From Nanchangia anserum (GTDB lineage Bacteria; Actinomycetota; Actinomycetes; Actinomycetales; Actinomycetaceae): DNA of 64,000 nucleotides. Position 1 is the first letter of the stretch; every line of letters starts with the position of its first letter. The stretch lies in the NCBI RefSeq assembly GCF_015240065.1, contig NZ_CP060506.1, positions 372,001-436,000 of the forward strand. The letters run 5' to 3'. The notes beneath the pieces are model-generated. The model saw only the letters and a list, made by a program, of their open reading frames with translations. It ran no database searches and had not been told where the DNA came from. The position numbers were made by a program, and so were the translations under genes. Of the stretch, positions 1 through 8,188 are shown piece by piece.

Positions 1-494
1 TCGTCGAGGCGCTCGCTCGCGTGCGCGACGACGTGCCTCACCACCTCGTCTTCCTCGGTAAGGGCAGCGAATGGGACAGCATCGGCGAGGCGAGTTACCG
101 TCTGGGAATCGCCGATCGCGTCCACATGCTCGGGACAGTGCCGCCGGCCGAAGCCGCCGCGTGGACACGCGGTGCGGCAGCATCGGCCGTGTCGTTGCGC
201 CCCGGTGTCGGCTACGACTTCGCCTATCCGACGAAGATCCTCTCGAGCCTCGCCTGCGGCACCCCCGTCCTCTACGCCGGCCCGGGTCCCGCCGTGAGCG
301 ATATCCGCGCCGCGGACCTCGGCTGGGCCTGCGACTACGACGCGGACGCGCTGGCCCAGGTGTGGCGCGGCGTGAGCCAGCGCGATGCCACCCAGCGCCA
401 GCGCGTGCGCGAGTGGGTCGAGACCCATCGCTCGCTGCGCGCCTCGGCCACCCGGGTGGCCGAGATCCTGCGCGATGCCGCTAGCGGCGAGTGA
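1..494 (+). CDS. Glycosyltransferase (GT4/GT1-like), C-terminal part
   Basis: The reading frame is open from the window edge (frame beginning at base 3), so this is the 3' end of a longer gene; the internal GTG at 21 is probably not the start. The visible ~160 residues look like the nucleotide-sugar-binding half of a GT-B glycosyltransferase: a VFLGKGSE strand, a segment like 'GTVPPAEAAAW', then 'YPTKILSSLACGTPVLYAG', the usual E/K-x-L-E-S/A-L-A-x-G-x-P donor-binding region. It overlaps the convergent wecB-like gene by 14 bases. Its place beside a flippase and UDP-ManNAc enzymes suggests cell-surface polysaccharide assembly. Acceptor and donor cannot be told. Confidence 0.8.
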   Translation, partial: VEALARVRDDVPHHLVFLGKGSEWDSIGEASYRLGIADRVHMLGTVPPAEAAAWTRGAAASAVSLRPGVGYDFAYPTKILSSLACGTPVLYAGPGPAVSDIRAADLGWACDYDADALAQVWRGVSQRDATQRQRVREWVETHRSLRASATRVAEILRDAASGE

Positions 495-1545
495 GCAGGG
501 CCTCGACGACGGCTTCGGCAGCGTGACCGTCACCGTAGGGTGACGCGGAGGTTGGCTCCGGAGCGGGACGCTGGGCAGCCGCGCGCAGCGCGTCGCCCGG
601 TTCAACGAGGACGTTCCACCCCAACGACACCGTCTCGACCCACTCGGTTTCCGGCCGCACCGTCGTCGTCGGCACACGCAGCAGGAACGCTTCCTTTTGC
701 AGCCCGCCGGAGTCGGTGACGACGCCGGCAGATGCCACGGCCGCGGCAACGAGATCGGGATAGGCGAGCGGGCGATGCGAGATGAGGGTGCCGCGGTCCA
801 GAGAAATTCCGGCGCGCTCGCACGCGGCGATGAGGCGCGGGTGGGCGAGGATGACCGTCGGCAGATCCAGGCACGACAGGTCGTCAAGGATCGCATCCAG
901 GCGCGCGGGATCGTCCGTGTTGTCGGGACGGTGAATCGTCGCCAGCCGATACTGCCCGGCCTTAAGACCGAGTTCGGCCTCAAGGGGATTGGGCTTGTCG
1001 GCGACCGCGGCCTTCGTCGTCATGACGACATCGGTCATGACGTCGCCGACGACGACGGTGCGCTCACCCAGTCCCTCGTCCGCCAGGTGCGCAGCCGCGA
1101 CGTCGGTGGGCGCGAGCAAGAGGTCGGCGAGGTGATCGGTGGCGACGCGGTTGTGTTCTTCCGGCATCCGCCGGTTGAACGAGCGCAGCCCGGCCTCGAG
1201 GTGTGCCAGGGGCAGGTGAAGCTTGACGGCGTCCACCGCGGCCGCCAGCGTCGAATTGGTGTCGCCGTAGACGAGCACCCAATCGGGATTCTCCTCGACG
1301 AGGACGGGTTCGAGCCGCTCCATCATGCGTCCCGTCTGCGCCCCGTGCCCGAGCGAGCCGACGTTCAGGTGATGATCGGGTGCGGGAATCGCCAGGTCGG
1401 CGAAGAACACGTCGGACAGCATCGGGTCGTAGTGCTGGCCCGTGTGCACGATGACGTGGTCGACACCTGCGGCCGCACACGCGTGGGCGATGGGAGCGAG
1501 CTTGACGAACTGGGGCCTCGCCCCAACCACCGAGAGAATGCGCAT
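481..1545 (-). CDS. wecB: UDP-N-acetylglucosamine 2-epimerase (non-hydrolysing)
   Basis: Interconverts UDP-GlcNAc and UDP-ManNAc in the cytoplasm. The 354-residue protein is the usual family length and carries the family motifs in order: 'GARPQFVK' at the N terminus, 'HTGQHYD', 'GDTNSTLA', 'HLEAGLRSF' followed by 'PEEHNR', and near the C terminus 'TDSGGLQKEAF' with 'RPETEWVE'. The ATG has no Shine-Dalgarno sequence but sits exactly six bases after a TATACT hexamer, so a leaderless transcript is likely. The UDP-ManNAc dehydrogenase encoded at 5088-6380 can use its product, so the two probably supply UDP-ManNAc uronate to the surface glycan made here. Confidence 0.95.
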   Translation of the reverse strand: MRILSVVGARPQFVKLAPIAHACAAAGVDHVIVHTGQHYDPMLSDVFFADLAIPAPDHHLNVGSLGHGAQTGRMMERLEPVLVEENPDWVLVYGDTNSTLAAAVDAVKLHLPLAHLEAGLRSFNRRMPEEHNRVATDHLADLLLAPTDVAAAHLADEGLGERTVVVGDVMTDVVMTTKAAVADKPNPLEAELGLKAGQYRLATIHRPDNTDDPARLDAILDDLSCLDLPTVILAHPRLIAACERAGISLDRGTLISHRPLAYPDLVAAAVASAGVVTDSGGLQKEAFLLRVPTTTVRPETEWVETVSLGWNVLVEPGDALRAAAQRPAPEPTSASPYGDGHAAEAVVEALLTRR

Positions 1546-1551
1546 GCGCCC

Positions 1552-1557
1552 AGTATA
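1552..1557 (-). promoter_or_regulatory. -10 box of wecB (leaderless start)
   Basis: On the minus strand this reads TATACT, with exactly six bases before the wecB ATG. No clear -35 box is visible. The predicted transcript starts at or next to the first base of the start codon. Confidence 0.55.
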
Positions 1558-1576
1558 GGAACACCCGGGGAGTCGC

Positions 1577-1582
1577 TAGGAT
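1577..1582 (+). promoter_or_regulatory. -10 box of the flippase gene
   Basis: TAGGAT, a common actinobacterial -10 hexamer. It overlaps the upstream in-frame ATG at 1581, which argues against that ATG being the real start and for the GTG at 1608 behind a GGGAGGGAG ribosome-binding site. Confidence 0.5.
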
Positions 1583-1607
1583 GAGGGGACGCGCGAGGGA
1601 GGGAGCG

Positions 1608-2942
1608 GTGGCGGTGACACGAGGCCGATATGCGGCGATCAAACAGGCACTTGCCGATTCACGGCTATCGCGAACCATCCGGGCGCAGCTGCAAGCCAGC
1701 CCCGTGCTGCGCCACGTGCTGACGCTGGTGTCGGGCACCCTCATTGCCCAGGTTGCCGCGCTCGTCATCAACGTCTTCCTGGCCCGGGTGTTTTCCCCGG
1801 CGGAATTCGGCGAATTCGCCATCGTGTTGTCAGCCGCCGCCCTCGTCGCGACGATCGCGGCGGGGCGATTCGACATGGCCATGATGCTGCCGGCGCGTGA
1901 CGACGAGGCGCGACGCCTGAAGACGCTTGCTACCCGCCTCATCGTCATCTGCTCGGTCCTGTCCTCGATCGTGTTCTTCTTTGCTCGCTCCTTCGTCGAG
2001 CGCCACTACGACTCGGTCGTGCTGTCGTGGGTCTTGGTATTCGTCGGCGTCATCGTGTTTTTCCAGGCCGAGACGGCCGCCATTCAATACTGGTTTAACC
2101 GGCGTTCCGAATACCGGATTATCGCCGTCAATCGCGCCCAGCAGACGGTCATCGTCTACATCGCCCAACTGCTGCTCGGAGTCATCGGAATCGGGGGCGT
2201 GTGGGGTCTCTTCGTCGGGCAGTGCCTGGGACTCATGAGCGCGTGGTGGTATCTGCGCCGCCACGCCGGCCAGTTGCGTCGCCCCGTTGCCGCCGATACC
2301 GCGTCGATCGGCGAGCTGGCACGGCGCTACAAGAAGATGCCGCTCCTCAACGGCCCCAACGCCATCGTCGACGCCATTCGTCTCAACGGGATCAACCTGT
2401 TGATTGGAACGGCGTCAACCGGATCGCTCGGCCAGTTCACGATGGCGTGGCGCATGTTGCAGGCGCCCCTGGCGCTCATCACGGGTGCCGTGTCGCAGGT
2501 GTTCTTCCAAAAACTGTCGACGGTCAAGCCCGGCGAGATGGTTCCCCTCGTCCGCCTCGTCATCCGGCGCTCGCTGCTGTTTGGTCTGCCGATCTTCGGT
2601 GCGATCGCCGTGCTCAGCCCGTTCCTGTTCCCGCTCGTCTTTGGTGAGCGGTGGAGCGAGGCCGGACAGTTCGCTCAGGTGCTGTGTCCGTGGATGTTCC
2701 TCATGCTGGCGACCTCACCGATTTCGACGATCTTCGTCGTGACGGAAACGCAGGGGCGGTTGCTCGTCTTCGCCGTCGTCTTTTGCATCGTTCCGTTGGC
2801 GTGGCTGGCGTGCTCGCCGTGGGGATTGCTGGCGACGATCACCGTGCTGTCGCTCATGATGGCCCTCATGCTGTGCGTCAACCTGGCCATGGCCTATCAG
2901 GTTGCCCGGCGCTTCGACGCCGGTCACACCAACGCGCGGTAG
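1608..2942 (+). CDS. Polysaccharide flippase, Wzx/MATE-like
   Basis: An integral membrane protein of about 444 residues with roughly a dozen hydrophobic segments, from 'LVSGTLIAQVAALVINVFLA' near residue 45 to the C terminus. The opening 'FSPAEFGEFAI' after the first helix and the N-terminal cytoplasmic stretch are typical of oligosaccharide flippases (polysaccharide biosynthesis protein family). It probably moves lipid-linked repeat units across the membrane. GTG 1608 is chosen because GGAGG lies five bases upstream and because a -10 box overlaps the earlier ATG; GTG 1614 is the alternative. Neighbouring glycosyltransferases support the role. The substrate is unknown. Confidence 0.85.
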   Translation: MAVTRGRYAAIKQALADSRLSRTIRAQLQASPVLRHVLTLVSGTLIAQVAALVINVFLARVFSPAEFGEFAIVLSAAALVATIAAGRFDMAMMLPARDDEARRLKTLATRLIVICSVLSSIVFFFARSFVERHYDSVVLSWVLVFVGVIVFFQAETAAIQYWFNRRSEYRIIAVNRAQQTVIVYIAQLLLGVIGIGGVWGLFVGQCLGLMSAWWYLRRHAGQLRRPVAADTASIGELARRYKKMPLLNGPNAIVDAIRLNGINLLIGTASTGSLGQFTMAWRMLQAPLALITGAVSQVFFQKLSTVKPGEMVPLVRLVIRRSLLFGLPIFGAIAVLSPFLFPLVFGERWSEAGQFAQVLCPWMFLMLATSPISTIFVVTETQGRLLVFAVVFCIVPLAWLACSPWGLLATITVLSLMMALMLCVNLAMAYQVARRFDAGHTNAR

Positions 2943-3865
2943 TGCTCCTCTAGGGCGGCCACCGTCGCCTCGGGGACGTGGTGGGCGCGTACCCACGCAT
3001 TGCCGGTCTCGCCCGCGGCAGCTAGTTCGCGATCCGTGAGCGACCACGCGGCCAGGGCCTCGGCCACGAGCGAGTCTAGTGATGTCGTCGTGATGCCCGG
3101 GGCCGTGAACGGGCTGAGCACTGGCGTGCCCTGCGCAAGGGCTTGAAGATCGAGCATCGACAGAGCAGGGACGGCCTGCTGACCGATGACGAGGCGTGCC
3201 GAGGCGAGGAACACCTGGAGGGTGTCTATCTCCATCAGCGGGTGGCAGATCACCCCGAGATCCGCGGCCTGCGTCGCGTAGGTGCCCCAGTCGAAGCCGT
3301 GGACCTCGACGCCGGCCTCCACCAGGCGTCCCGCGGCGCGCACGAGATCCATGCCGCCCTTGGAATCGTCCCACCGCGCGGCAACGACGAGGCGGCGCTG
3401 GCGCCGGGTTGCGGTCGGGGTCAGGAAGCGCGGGGGAATGGGGTTGGGCAGATAGTGGGCATCGGGGCGATAGGGCGTGACGAGGTCCGCGAGGTCGGGG
3501 GTCGCGAAGAGGACGAGGTCGGCACGACGCAGCGCGGCCCGCAGCAGCGCGGAGTGGGGGTGGCGATGAATATCCGTGCGGATGTCCGAGCCGTGCAGGT
3601 GCAGCACGGTCGGCGCGTCCATGCCCCACGCGTAGTAGCCGTTGACGCCGTAGTGGACGTGGACGATGTCGGCACCGCGGCGAAGCGCCAGGGAACCGGC
3701 GTAGTCGCGGGCCCGGGCGCGAATGGCTGGGCCCCAGGGGGGAGTGGCTGCGGGGATGCGGTGAAGGCGCCAGTTCTTTCCCTGCGAGCGCGCGGTCTCG
3801 ACGAGGGTCGAGGGGACACGGGCGACCTCGTTGATGTGAAGGACTCGCGTCGCTGCGCCATACAT
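2924..3865 (-). CDS. Glycosyltransferase, GT-B fold (GT4-like)
   Basis: A 313-residue protein. It opens with 'ATRVLHINEVARVPSTLV', has 'IVHVHYGVNGYYAW' and 'VLHLHGSDIR' (acceptor-side Rossmann domain), then 'LVVAARWDDSKGGMDLV', the usual start of the donor-binding domain. 'LDLQALAQGTPVLSPF' corresponds to the conserved donor-site helix. The start at 3865 has GGGAGG six bases upstream; an in-frame start at 3910 would run into the divergent gene's ribosome-binding region. Its 3' end overlaps the flippase gene by 19 bases. The role is probably sugar addition during surface polysaccharide synthesis; the sugar is unknown. Confidence 0.8.
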   Translation of the reverse strand: MYGAATRVLHINEVARVPSTLVETARSQGKNWRLHRIPAATPPWGPAIRARARDYAGSLALRRGADIVHVHYGVNGYYAWGMDAPTVLHLHGSDIRTDIHRHPHSALLRAALRRADLVLFATPDLADLVTPYRPDAHYLPNPIPPRFLTPTATRRQRRLVVAARWDDSKGGMDLVRAAGRLVEAGVEVHGFDWGTYATQAADLGVICHPLMEIDTLQVFLASARLVIGQQAVPALSMLDLQALAQGTPVLSPFTAPGITTTSLDSLVAEALAAWSLTDRELAAAGETGNAWVRAHHVPEATVAALEEHYRALV

Positions 3866-3932
3866 ACGAAGCCTCCCAGCCGGTATCTGCTCGTCGTCTA
3901 TGATAGCCACGGAAGTGATGAGGAGGCGGCCC

Positions 3933-5027
3933 GTGCGACAGATGATTTATCACGTTCCCTATCCCATTAGCGAGTCCTCGCGTGCCGCATCGGCAATTCG
4001 CCCGCGCGCCATGCGCGACGCCTTTATCGACGCGGGATATCGGGTCTACGAGGTCTCGGGTGACGCCGCACGTCGGCGCCGGCGTATCCGCGCGCTCATG
4101 CGTCGCATAGCGCTCGGCGAGACTTTTGACTTTTGTTATTCCGAGTCCTCGTCGCTGCCGACGTCGCTCACGGAATCGCGCCATTTCCCGCCGCACCCTT
4201 TCCTTGATCTCGTTTTCCTCGCCCGGTTGCGGCGGCACGGAATTCCCGTCGGGCTGTTTTATCGCGATATTTATTGGCGAGATCGCGCTTATGTCGATTC
4301 CGTCGGGCCGGTCGCGGCGGAGGGGATGCGTGCCCTGTACTACTGGGATCTCGCCTGGTACCGCGCGGGCGTCGATCGCCTCTACCTGCCGAGCCTGGCG
4401 ATGGGGGAGGTCGTCCCGCTCGTGCCGCGCGAGCGCCACGCCGCGTTGCCTCCCGGTCTCAGTCCCGTCGACGTCGCCACTCCCGACGGGAATCTCCACG
4501 TGTTCTACGTCGGCGGGTTGGGCCAGCACTACCGCCTCGACCTCCTGCTCGCCGCGGTGGCTGATGTCGAGGGCGTGGAGCTGACGGTGTGCGTCCCGAG
4601 TGAACAGTGGCAGGCTCACCGAGACGACCTCGAGCCGCTGCTGACCCCGCGCGTCCACGTCGTCCACGCGAGCGGGGAGGAGCTGGAGGAGCTGTATGCG
4701 CGCGCGCACGTGTGTTCGCTCGTTGTCGAACCCTCGGCCTACCGCGACTTCGCCGTGCCGCTGAAGCTGTTTGAGTACCTCGGGCACGCCCGCCCCGTCC
4801 TCGCGACGGCCTCGACGCTGGCGGGAAACATGGTCGAGCGCGAGGACATTGGCTGGACCGTCACCTACGACGTCGAGCACCTGCGCGAGACCCTCACCTA
4901 TCTTCGCGACCATCCCGACGAGCGGGCGGCGAAGTCGGCCAACGCCCGCAGAGTACGCGCCTCGCACACGTGGCAGGCGCGTGCGCACCAGGTCGCGCGG
5001 GAGTTAACGGGCTCGGCGCGCGCCTGA
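3933..5027 (+). CDS. Glycosyltransferase (GT1/GT4-like)
   Basis: A protein of about 364 residues. The first third is an acceptor-type domain ('MIYHVPYPISESSRAASAIR'), with 'GIPVGLFYRDIYW' near the middle of it. 'NLHVFYVGGLGQHYRLDLLL' begins the donor domain, and 'VPLKLFEYLGHARPVLAT' is the conserved donor-site motif. GTG 3933 has AGGAGG six bases upstream, better than the in-frame ATG at 3900. The gene diverges from the glycosyltransferase at 2924-3865, with 67 bases between them for both promoters. It likely acts on the same lipid-linked glycan as its neighbours. Confidence 0.8.
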   Translation: MRQMIYHVPYPISESSRAASAIRPRAMRDAFIDAGYRVYEVSGDAARRRRRIRALMRRIALGETFDFCYSESSSLPTSLTESRHFPPHPFLDLVFLARLRRHGIPVGLFYRDIYWRDRAYVDSVGPVAAEGMRALYYWDLAWYRAGVDRLYLPSLAMGEVVPLVPRERHAALPPGLSPVDVATPDGNLHVFYVGGLGQHYRLDLLLAAVADVEGVELTVCVPSEQWQAHRDDLEPLLTPRVHVVHASGEELEELYARAHVCSLVVEPSAYRDFAVPLKLFEYLGHARPVLATASTLAGNMVEREDIGWTVTYDVEHLRETLTYLRDHPDERAAKSANARRVRASHTWQARAHQVARELTGSARA

Positions 5028-5087
5028 AGGCGCGAGCGTGCGGGTATCGTAGGGACGGATTGACTCGGCCAGTTGGGAGAGGGACAC

Positions 5088-6380
5088 ATGCGCATTGCCG
5101 TCATCGCTATGGGAAAGATCGGGCTTCCCCTTGCCGTCCAGTTCGCGGACGCGGGCCACGACGTCATCGGCGTCGACGTGAACGAAACGACGGTTGCCAC
5201 CATCAATGAGGCGCGCGAGCCGTTCCCCGGCGAGGCCCACCTGGCTGACAAGCTCGCCGAGCTCGTGCCCGCGGGGCGCCTGCGGGCGACGACGGACTAC
5301 GCCGAGGCCGTGCCCGGCGCCGACGCGATCGTCCTCGTCGTGCCGCTGTTCGTCAACGACGAGACCTGGCAGCCCGATTTCGGCTGGATGGACGCCGCGA
5401 CCCAGTCGCTGGCCGAGCACCTCACGCCGGGCACGCTCATCTCCTACGAGACGACGCTGCCGGTGGGGACGACTCGTCACCGCTGGAAGCCGATGATCGA
5501 GTCGATCTCGGGCCTGAGCGAAGGCACGGACTTCCACCTCGTCTTTAGCCCCGAGCGCGTCCTCACCGGGCGGGTCTTCGCCGATCTGCGCCGCTACCCC
5601 AAGCTCGTGGGCGGCCTGAGCGAGGACGGCACCCGGCGCGCCATCGACTTCTACTCCCAGGTGCTCTCCTTCGACGACCGCCCGGACCTGCCGCGCCCCA
5701 ACGGCGTGTGGGACATGGGTAACGCCGAGGCGGCCGAGATGGCGAAGCTGGCCGAGACGACGTATCGCGACGTCAACATCGGCCTGGCCAACCAGTTCGC
5801 CATCTACGCCGACAAGGTGGGCATCGACGTCGAGCGCGTCATCGACGCGTGCAACTCGCAGCCGTATTCCCACATTCACCGCCCGGGAATTGCCGTGGGC
5901 GGCCACTGCATCCCCGTCTATCCCCGCCTCTACCTGTCGACAGACCCGGACGCGACGATCGTGCGCACGGCGCGCCAGGCCAATATGGGGATGCCGGGAT
6001 ACGTCGTCGGCAAGGTGGCCGAGACCCTTGGCGACCTCGAGGGTCGGCGCGTCGTCGTCTTCGGGGCGTCGTATCGCGGCAAGGTCAAGGAGACCGCGTT
6101 CTCGGGTGTGTTTGCCACCGTCGAACAGCTGCGCGAGCGCGGCGCCGAGGTGCTCGTTCACGACCCGATGTTCAATGACGACGAGCTGCGCGGATACGGC
6201 TGGGAGCCCTACCACTGCGGGGAGCCAGCCGAGGCCGCGATCGTCCAGGCCGATCACCCGGAATACGCTACGCTGACGCCGGCTGACATCCCCGGGATCA
6301 AGCTGCTGGCCGACGGGCGGCGGGTCACCGATCCCGACCTGTGGCACGGCACACCGCGCCTTGTCATCGGCAACGCCTAG
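5088..6380 (+). CDS. wecC: Nucleotide-sugar dehydrogenase, UDP-ManNAc dehydrogenase-like
   Basis: An NAD-dependent UDP-glucose/UDP-ManNAc dehydrogenase family enzyme of 430 residues that oxidises the C6 hydroxyl of a UDP-sugar to a carboxylate. The N-terminal Rossmann motif is 'IAVIAMGKIGLPLA'; the central domain has 'GNAEAAEMAKLAETTYRDVN'; the catalytic cysteine lies in 'GGHCIPVYP'; a second Rossmann domain follows ('VVVFGASYRGKVKE'). The 'GHCIPVYP' form and the wecB gene in the same locus favour UDP-ManNAc over UDP-glucose as substrate. ATG 5088 has GGGAGAGGG upstream; a TTG five codons earlier is less likely. The stop overlaps the convergent small gene by four bases. Confidence 0.88.
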   Translation: MRIAVIAMGKIGLPLAVQFADAGHDVIGVDVNETTVATINEAREPFPGEAHLADKLAELVPAGRLRATTDYAEAVPGADAIVLVVPLFVNDETWQPDFGWMDAATQSLAEHLTPGTLISYETTLPVGTTRHRWKPMIESISGLSEGTDFHLVFSPERVLTGRVFADLRRYPKLVGGLSEDGTRRAIDFYSQVLSFDDRPDLPRPNGVWDMGNAEAAEMAKLAETTYRDVNIGLANQFAIYADKVGIDVERVIDACNSQPYSHIHRPGIAVGGHCIPVYPRLYLSTDPDATIVRTARQANMGMPGYVVGKVAETLGDLEGRRVVVFGASYRGKVKETAFSGVFATVEQLRERGAEVLVHDPMFNDDELRGYGWEPYHCGEPAEAAIVQADHPEYATLTPADIPGIKLLADGRRVTDPDLWHGTPRLVIGNA

Positions 6381-6610
6381 GCGATCACCGGCGGCGGAGG
6401 CACGCGTTTGCCCGTCACCATCGTCGAGGCCTCGACGCGGACCATCCCGCGACGGGTCTCGATCGTGACGTGGTCCGCAGCAACCTCGGTGAGCGTGCCG
6501 ACGGCATCGTAGAGCCCGTCGGGTTCGCGACGACGAACGACGACGCGTTCGCCGACGCGCCACGCGAGCCACGGCAGGGCCACAGGAGTGTCGTCATGCG
6601 CTTTATTCAT
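6377..6610 (-). CDS. Small protein like the N-terminal domain of actinobacterial GNAT acetyltransferases
   Basis: A 77-residue protein built around 'GERVVVRRREPDGLYDAVGT' and 'DHVTIETRRGMVRVEAS', ending 'KRVPPPPVIA'. This pattern resembles the SH3-like beta domain that precedes the acetyltransferase domain in a family of actinobacterial GNAT proteins, but no GNAT domain follows here. From general knowledge such proteins often sit beside fdxA; that linkage is kept. The ATG lies six bases after a TATGGT hexamer, suggesting a leaderless transcript. Function is unknown; it may be a surviving domain of a reduced gene or a stand-alone partner. Confidence 0.65.
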   Translation of the reverse strand: MNKAHDDTPVALPWLAWRVGERVVVRRREPDGLYDAVGTLTEVAADHVTIETRRGMVRVEASTMVTGKRVPPPPVIA

Positions 6611-6616
6611 CGTCAG

Positions 6617-6622
6617 ACCATA
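6617..6622 (-). promoter_or_regulatory. -10 box of the small gene at 6377-6610
   Basis: Minus-strand TATGGT with exactly six bases before the ATG and no ribosome-binding site, matching the leaderless pattern repeated in this window. Confidence 0.45.
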
Positions 6623-6629
6623 CTAGTGA

Positions 6630-6646
6630 GGCAGGTACCGCCTGCC
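6630..6646 (+). promoter_or_regulatory. Inverted repeat in the fdxA leader
   Basis: GGCAGG, five bases, CCTGCC, about 20 bases upstream of the fdxA start codon. A closely similar repeat lies in the HPF gene leader (44925-44945). It could be an RNA hairpin or an operator. Confidence 0.4.
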
Positions 6647-6668
6647 CCTACTCGAGGAAGGACTCGCC

Positions 6669-7001
6669 ATGACCTACGTCATTGCGCAACCGTGTGTTGA
6701 CGTCAAGGATCGCGCCTGCGTCGACGAATGCCCCGTCGACTGCATTTACGAGGGCCGGCGCACGCTGTACATCCACCCCGAGGAATGCGTCGACTGCGGC
6801 GCCTGCGAACCCGTGTGCCCGACCGAGGCGATCTTCTACGAGGACGACCTGCCGCAGGAGTGGTCGGATTACTACCGCGCGAACGAGGACTTTTTCACCA
6901 AGCTGGGTTCACCCGGCGGTGCCGCCCAGGTCGGCGCGCAAGACTACGACGACGACATGATCGCGAAGCTGCCGCCGCAAAACCAGGACTATCAGGGCTA
7001 G
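6669..7001 (+). CDS. fdxA: Ferredoxin (FdxA/FdxC type, 7Fe-8S)
   Basis: A 110-residue small iron-sulfur electron carrier. The N-terminal half has the two clusters' ligands: '[18 protein letters not shown]' (the 3Fe-4S plus shared ligands) and '[13 protein letters not shown]' for the 4Fe-4S cluster. The C-terminal tail ('[14 protein letters not shown]') is typical of mycobacterial-type ferredoxins. AAGGA lies upstream of the ATG. The next gene, dapC, starts three bases after the stop, so the two are co-transcribed, an arrangement common in actinobacteria. Electron partners cannot be inferred. Confidence 0.93.
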   Translation: MTYVIAQPCVDVKDRACVDECPVDCIYEGRRTLYIHPEECVDCGACEPVCPTEAIFYEDDLPQEWSDYYRANEDFFTKLGSPGGAAQVGAQDYDDDMIAKLPPQNQDYQG

Positions 7002-7003
7002 CC

Positions 7004-8188
7004 GTGGCGACCCGGCCGACGCAGCTGCTGCCGACGTTCCCGTGGGACACCCTCGTGCCCGCTCGCAAGCGCGCCGCGGAGCACCCCGACGGCGTCGTCG
7101 ACTTGTCGATCGGCACCCCGGTTGACCCCGTTCCCGAGATTGCGCGCGACGCCTTCGTTCGCGCCAGCGACTATCCCGGATACCCCCCGACGATCGGCAG
7201 CGCCGAGGTGCGCGAGGCGATCGTCGGCTGGGCGAGGCGTCGCCGCGGCGCCAGTGCGCTCGACGCTGCGGGCGTGTTGCCGACGGTTGGGTCGAAAGAA
7301 CTCGTTGCGTCGCTGCCCGCTCAGCTGGGCATCGGTGCGGGGGAGCGGGTGCTCTTCCCGCAGATGGCGTATCCGACCTACGACGTCGGTGCGCGTCTGG
7401 TCGGTGCCGAGCCCGTCGCGGTGGGTCCGGATCCCGCCGAATGGTCCGATGCATCCCTCGTTTGGCTGAATTCGCCGTCGAACCCCACCGGGCGCGTCGA
7501 CGACGTCGAGGCACTGCGCCGCATCGTCGCGTGGGCGCGAGCACACCAGTGCGTCGTCGCCTCGGACGAATGCTATGCCGAGCTCGCGTGGGAGGGACGT
7601 TACGCGATCACCGAGGACGGGCTGTGCCCCAACAGCGACGCCCACGGCGTTGGCGCCCCGTCTATCCTCGACGACGCCGTGTGTGACGGGGACTATCACG
7701 GCCTGCTCATGGTGTACTCGGCCTCGAAACAGTCCAACATGGCGGGATATCGCGCGGCCTTCGTCGCCGGCGACACCCAGCTCATCGCCGATCTCGCCGA
7801 GGTGCGCAAGCACGGCGGCCTCATGATGCCTGGCCCCTCGCAGGCGGCGCTGGCGGCAGCGCTTAGTGACGATGCGCACGTGGCGATGCAACGCGAGCGC
7901 TACCGCGCTCGGCGCAACAACCTCTTGGCCGCGGCTGCTGTTGGCGGACTCGTCAATCACCCGCAGTCTCACGCCGGCCTGTACCTGTGGCTGGGGGTCG
8001 AGGACGCCTCGGTCACCAGCGCCGAACTCGTCGCGGCGTTCGCCGACCTCGGGATCGTCGTGGCTCCCTCCTCGTTCTATGGCACCGCCGAGCCCGGGCG
8101 CGTTCGCGTTGCCTTGACGGCCTCGGACGAAGACATCGCCCGCGCCGCTCAGCGGCTGACTCATTTTTCCGTTCGCCGCGCGAAGTAG
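7004..8188 (+). CDS. dapC: Succinyldiaminopimelate transaminase
   Basis: A fold-type I PLP aminotransferase of 394 residues, of the actinobacterial DapC family, which converts N-succinyl-2-amino-6-ketopimelate to N-succinyl-LL-2,6-diaminopimelate in lysine biosynthesis. Visible motifs are 'DLSIGTPVDPVP' at the N terminus, 'YPGYPPTIGSAEVREAIVGW', 'WLNSPSNPTG' (PLP-contacting Asn), 'VASDECYAELAW', and 'YSASKQSNMAGYR' with the PLP lysine. GTG 7004 directly follows the fdxA stop. The dapD gene nearby supplies the preceding step of the succinylase branch. Confidence 0.9.
   Translation: MATRPTQLLPTFPWDTLVPARKRAAEHPDGVVDLSIGTPVDPVPEIARDAFVRASDYPGYPPTIGSAEVREAIVGWARRRRGASALDAAGVLPTVGSKELVASLPAQLGIGAGERVLFPQMAYPTYDVGARLVGAEPVAVGPDPAEWSDASLVWLNSPSNPTGRVDDVEALRRIVAWARAHQCVVASDECYAELAWEGRYAITEDGLCPNSDAHGVGAPSILDDAVCDGDYHGLLMVYSASKQSNMAGYRAAFVAGDTQLIADLAEVRKHGGLMMPGPSQAALAAALSDDAHVAMQRERYRARRNNLLAAAAVGGLVNHPQSHAGLYLWLGVEDASVTSAELVAAFADLGIVVAPSSFYGTAEPGRVRVALTASDEDIARAAQRLTHFSVRRAK

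Noticed and set aside
2715-4988. A 757-codon open frame on the minus strand
   Set aside because: It is antisense or out of frame to three clear glycosyltransferase genes, its translation is low-complexity Arg/Pro/His-rich, and it matches no family. High GC makes such long shadows common.
5004-6572. A 522-codon open frame on the minus strand
   Set aside because: It lies opposite the complete nucleotide-sugar dehydrogenase gene; the composition is that of an antisense shadow.
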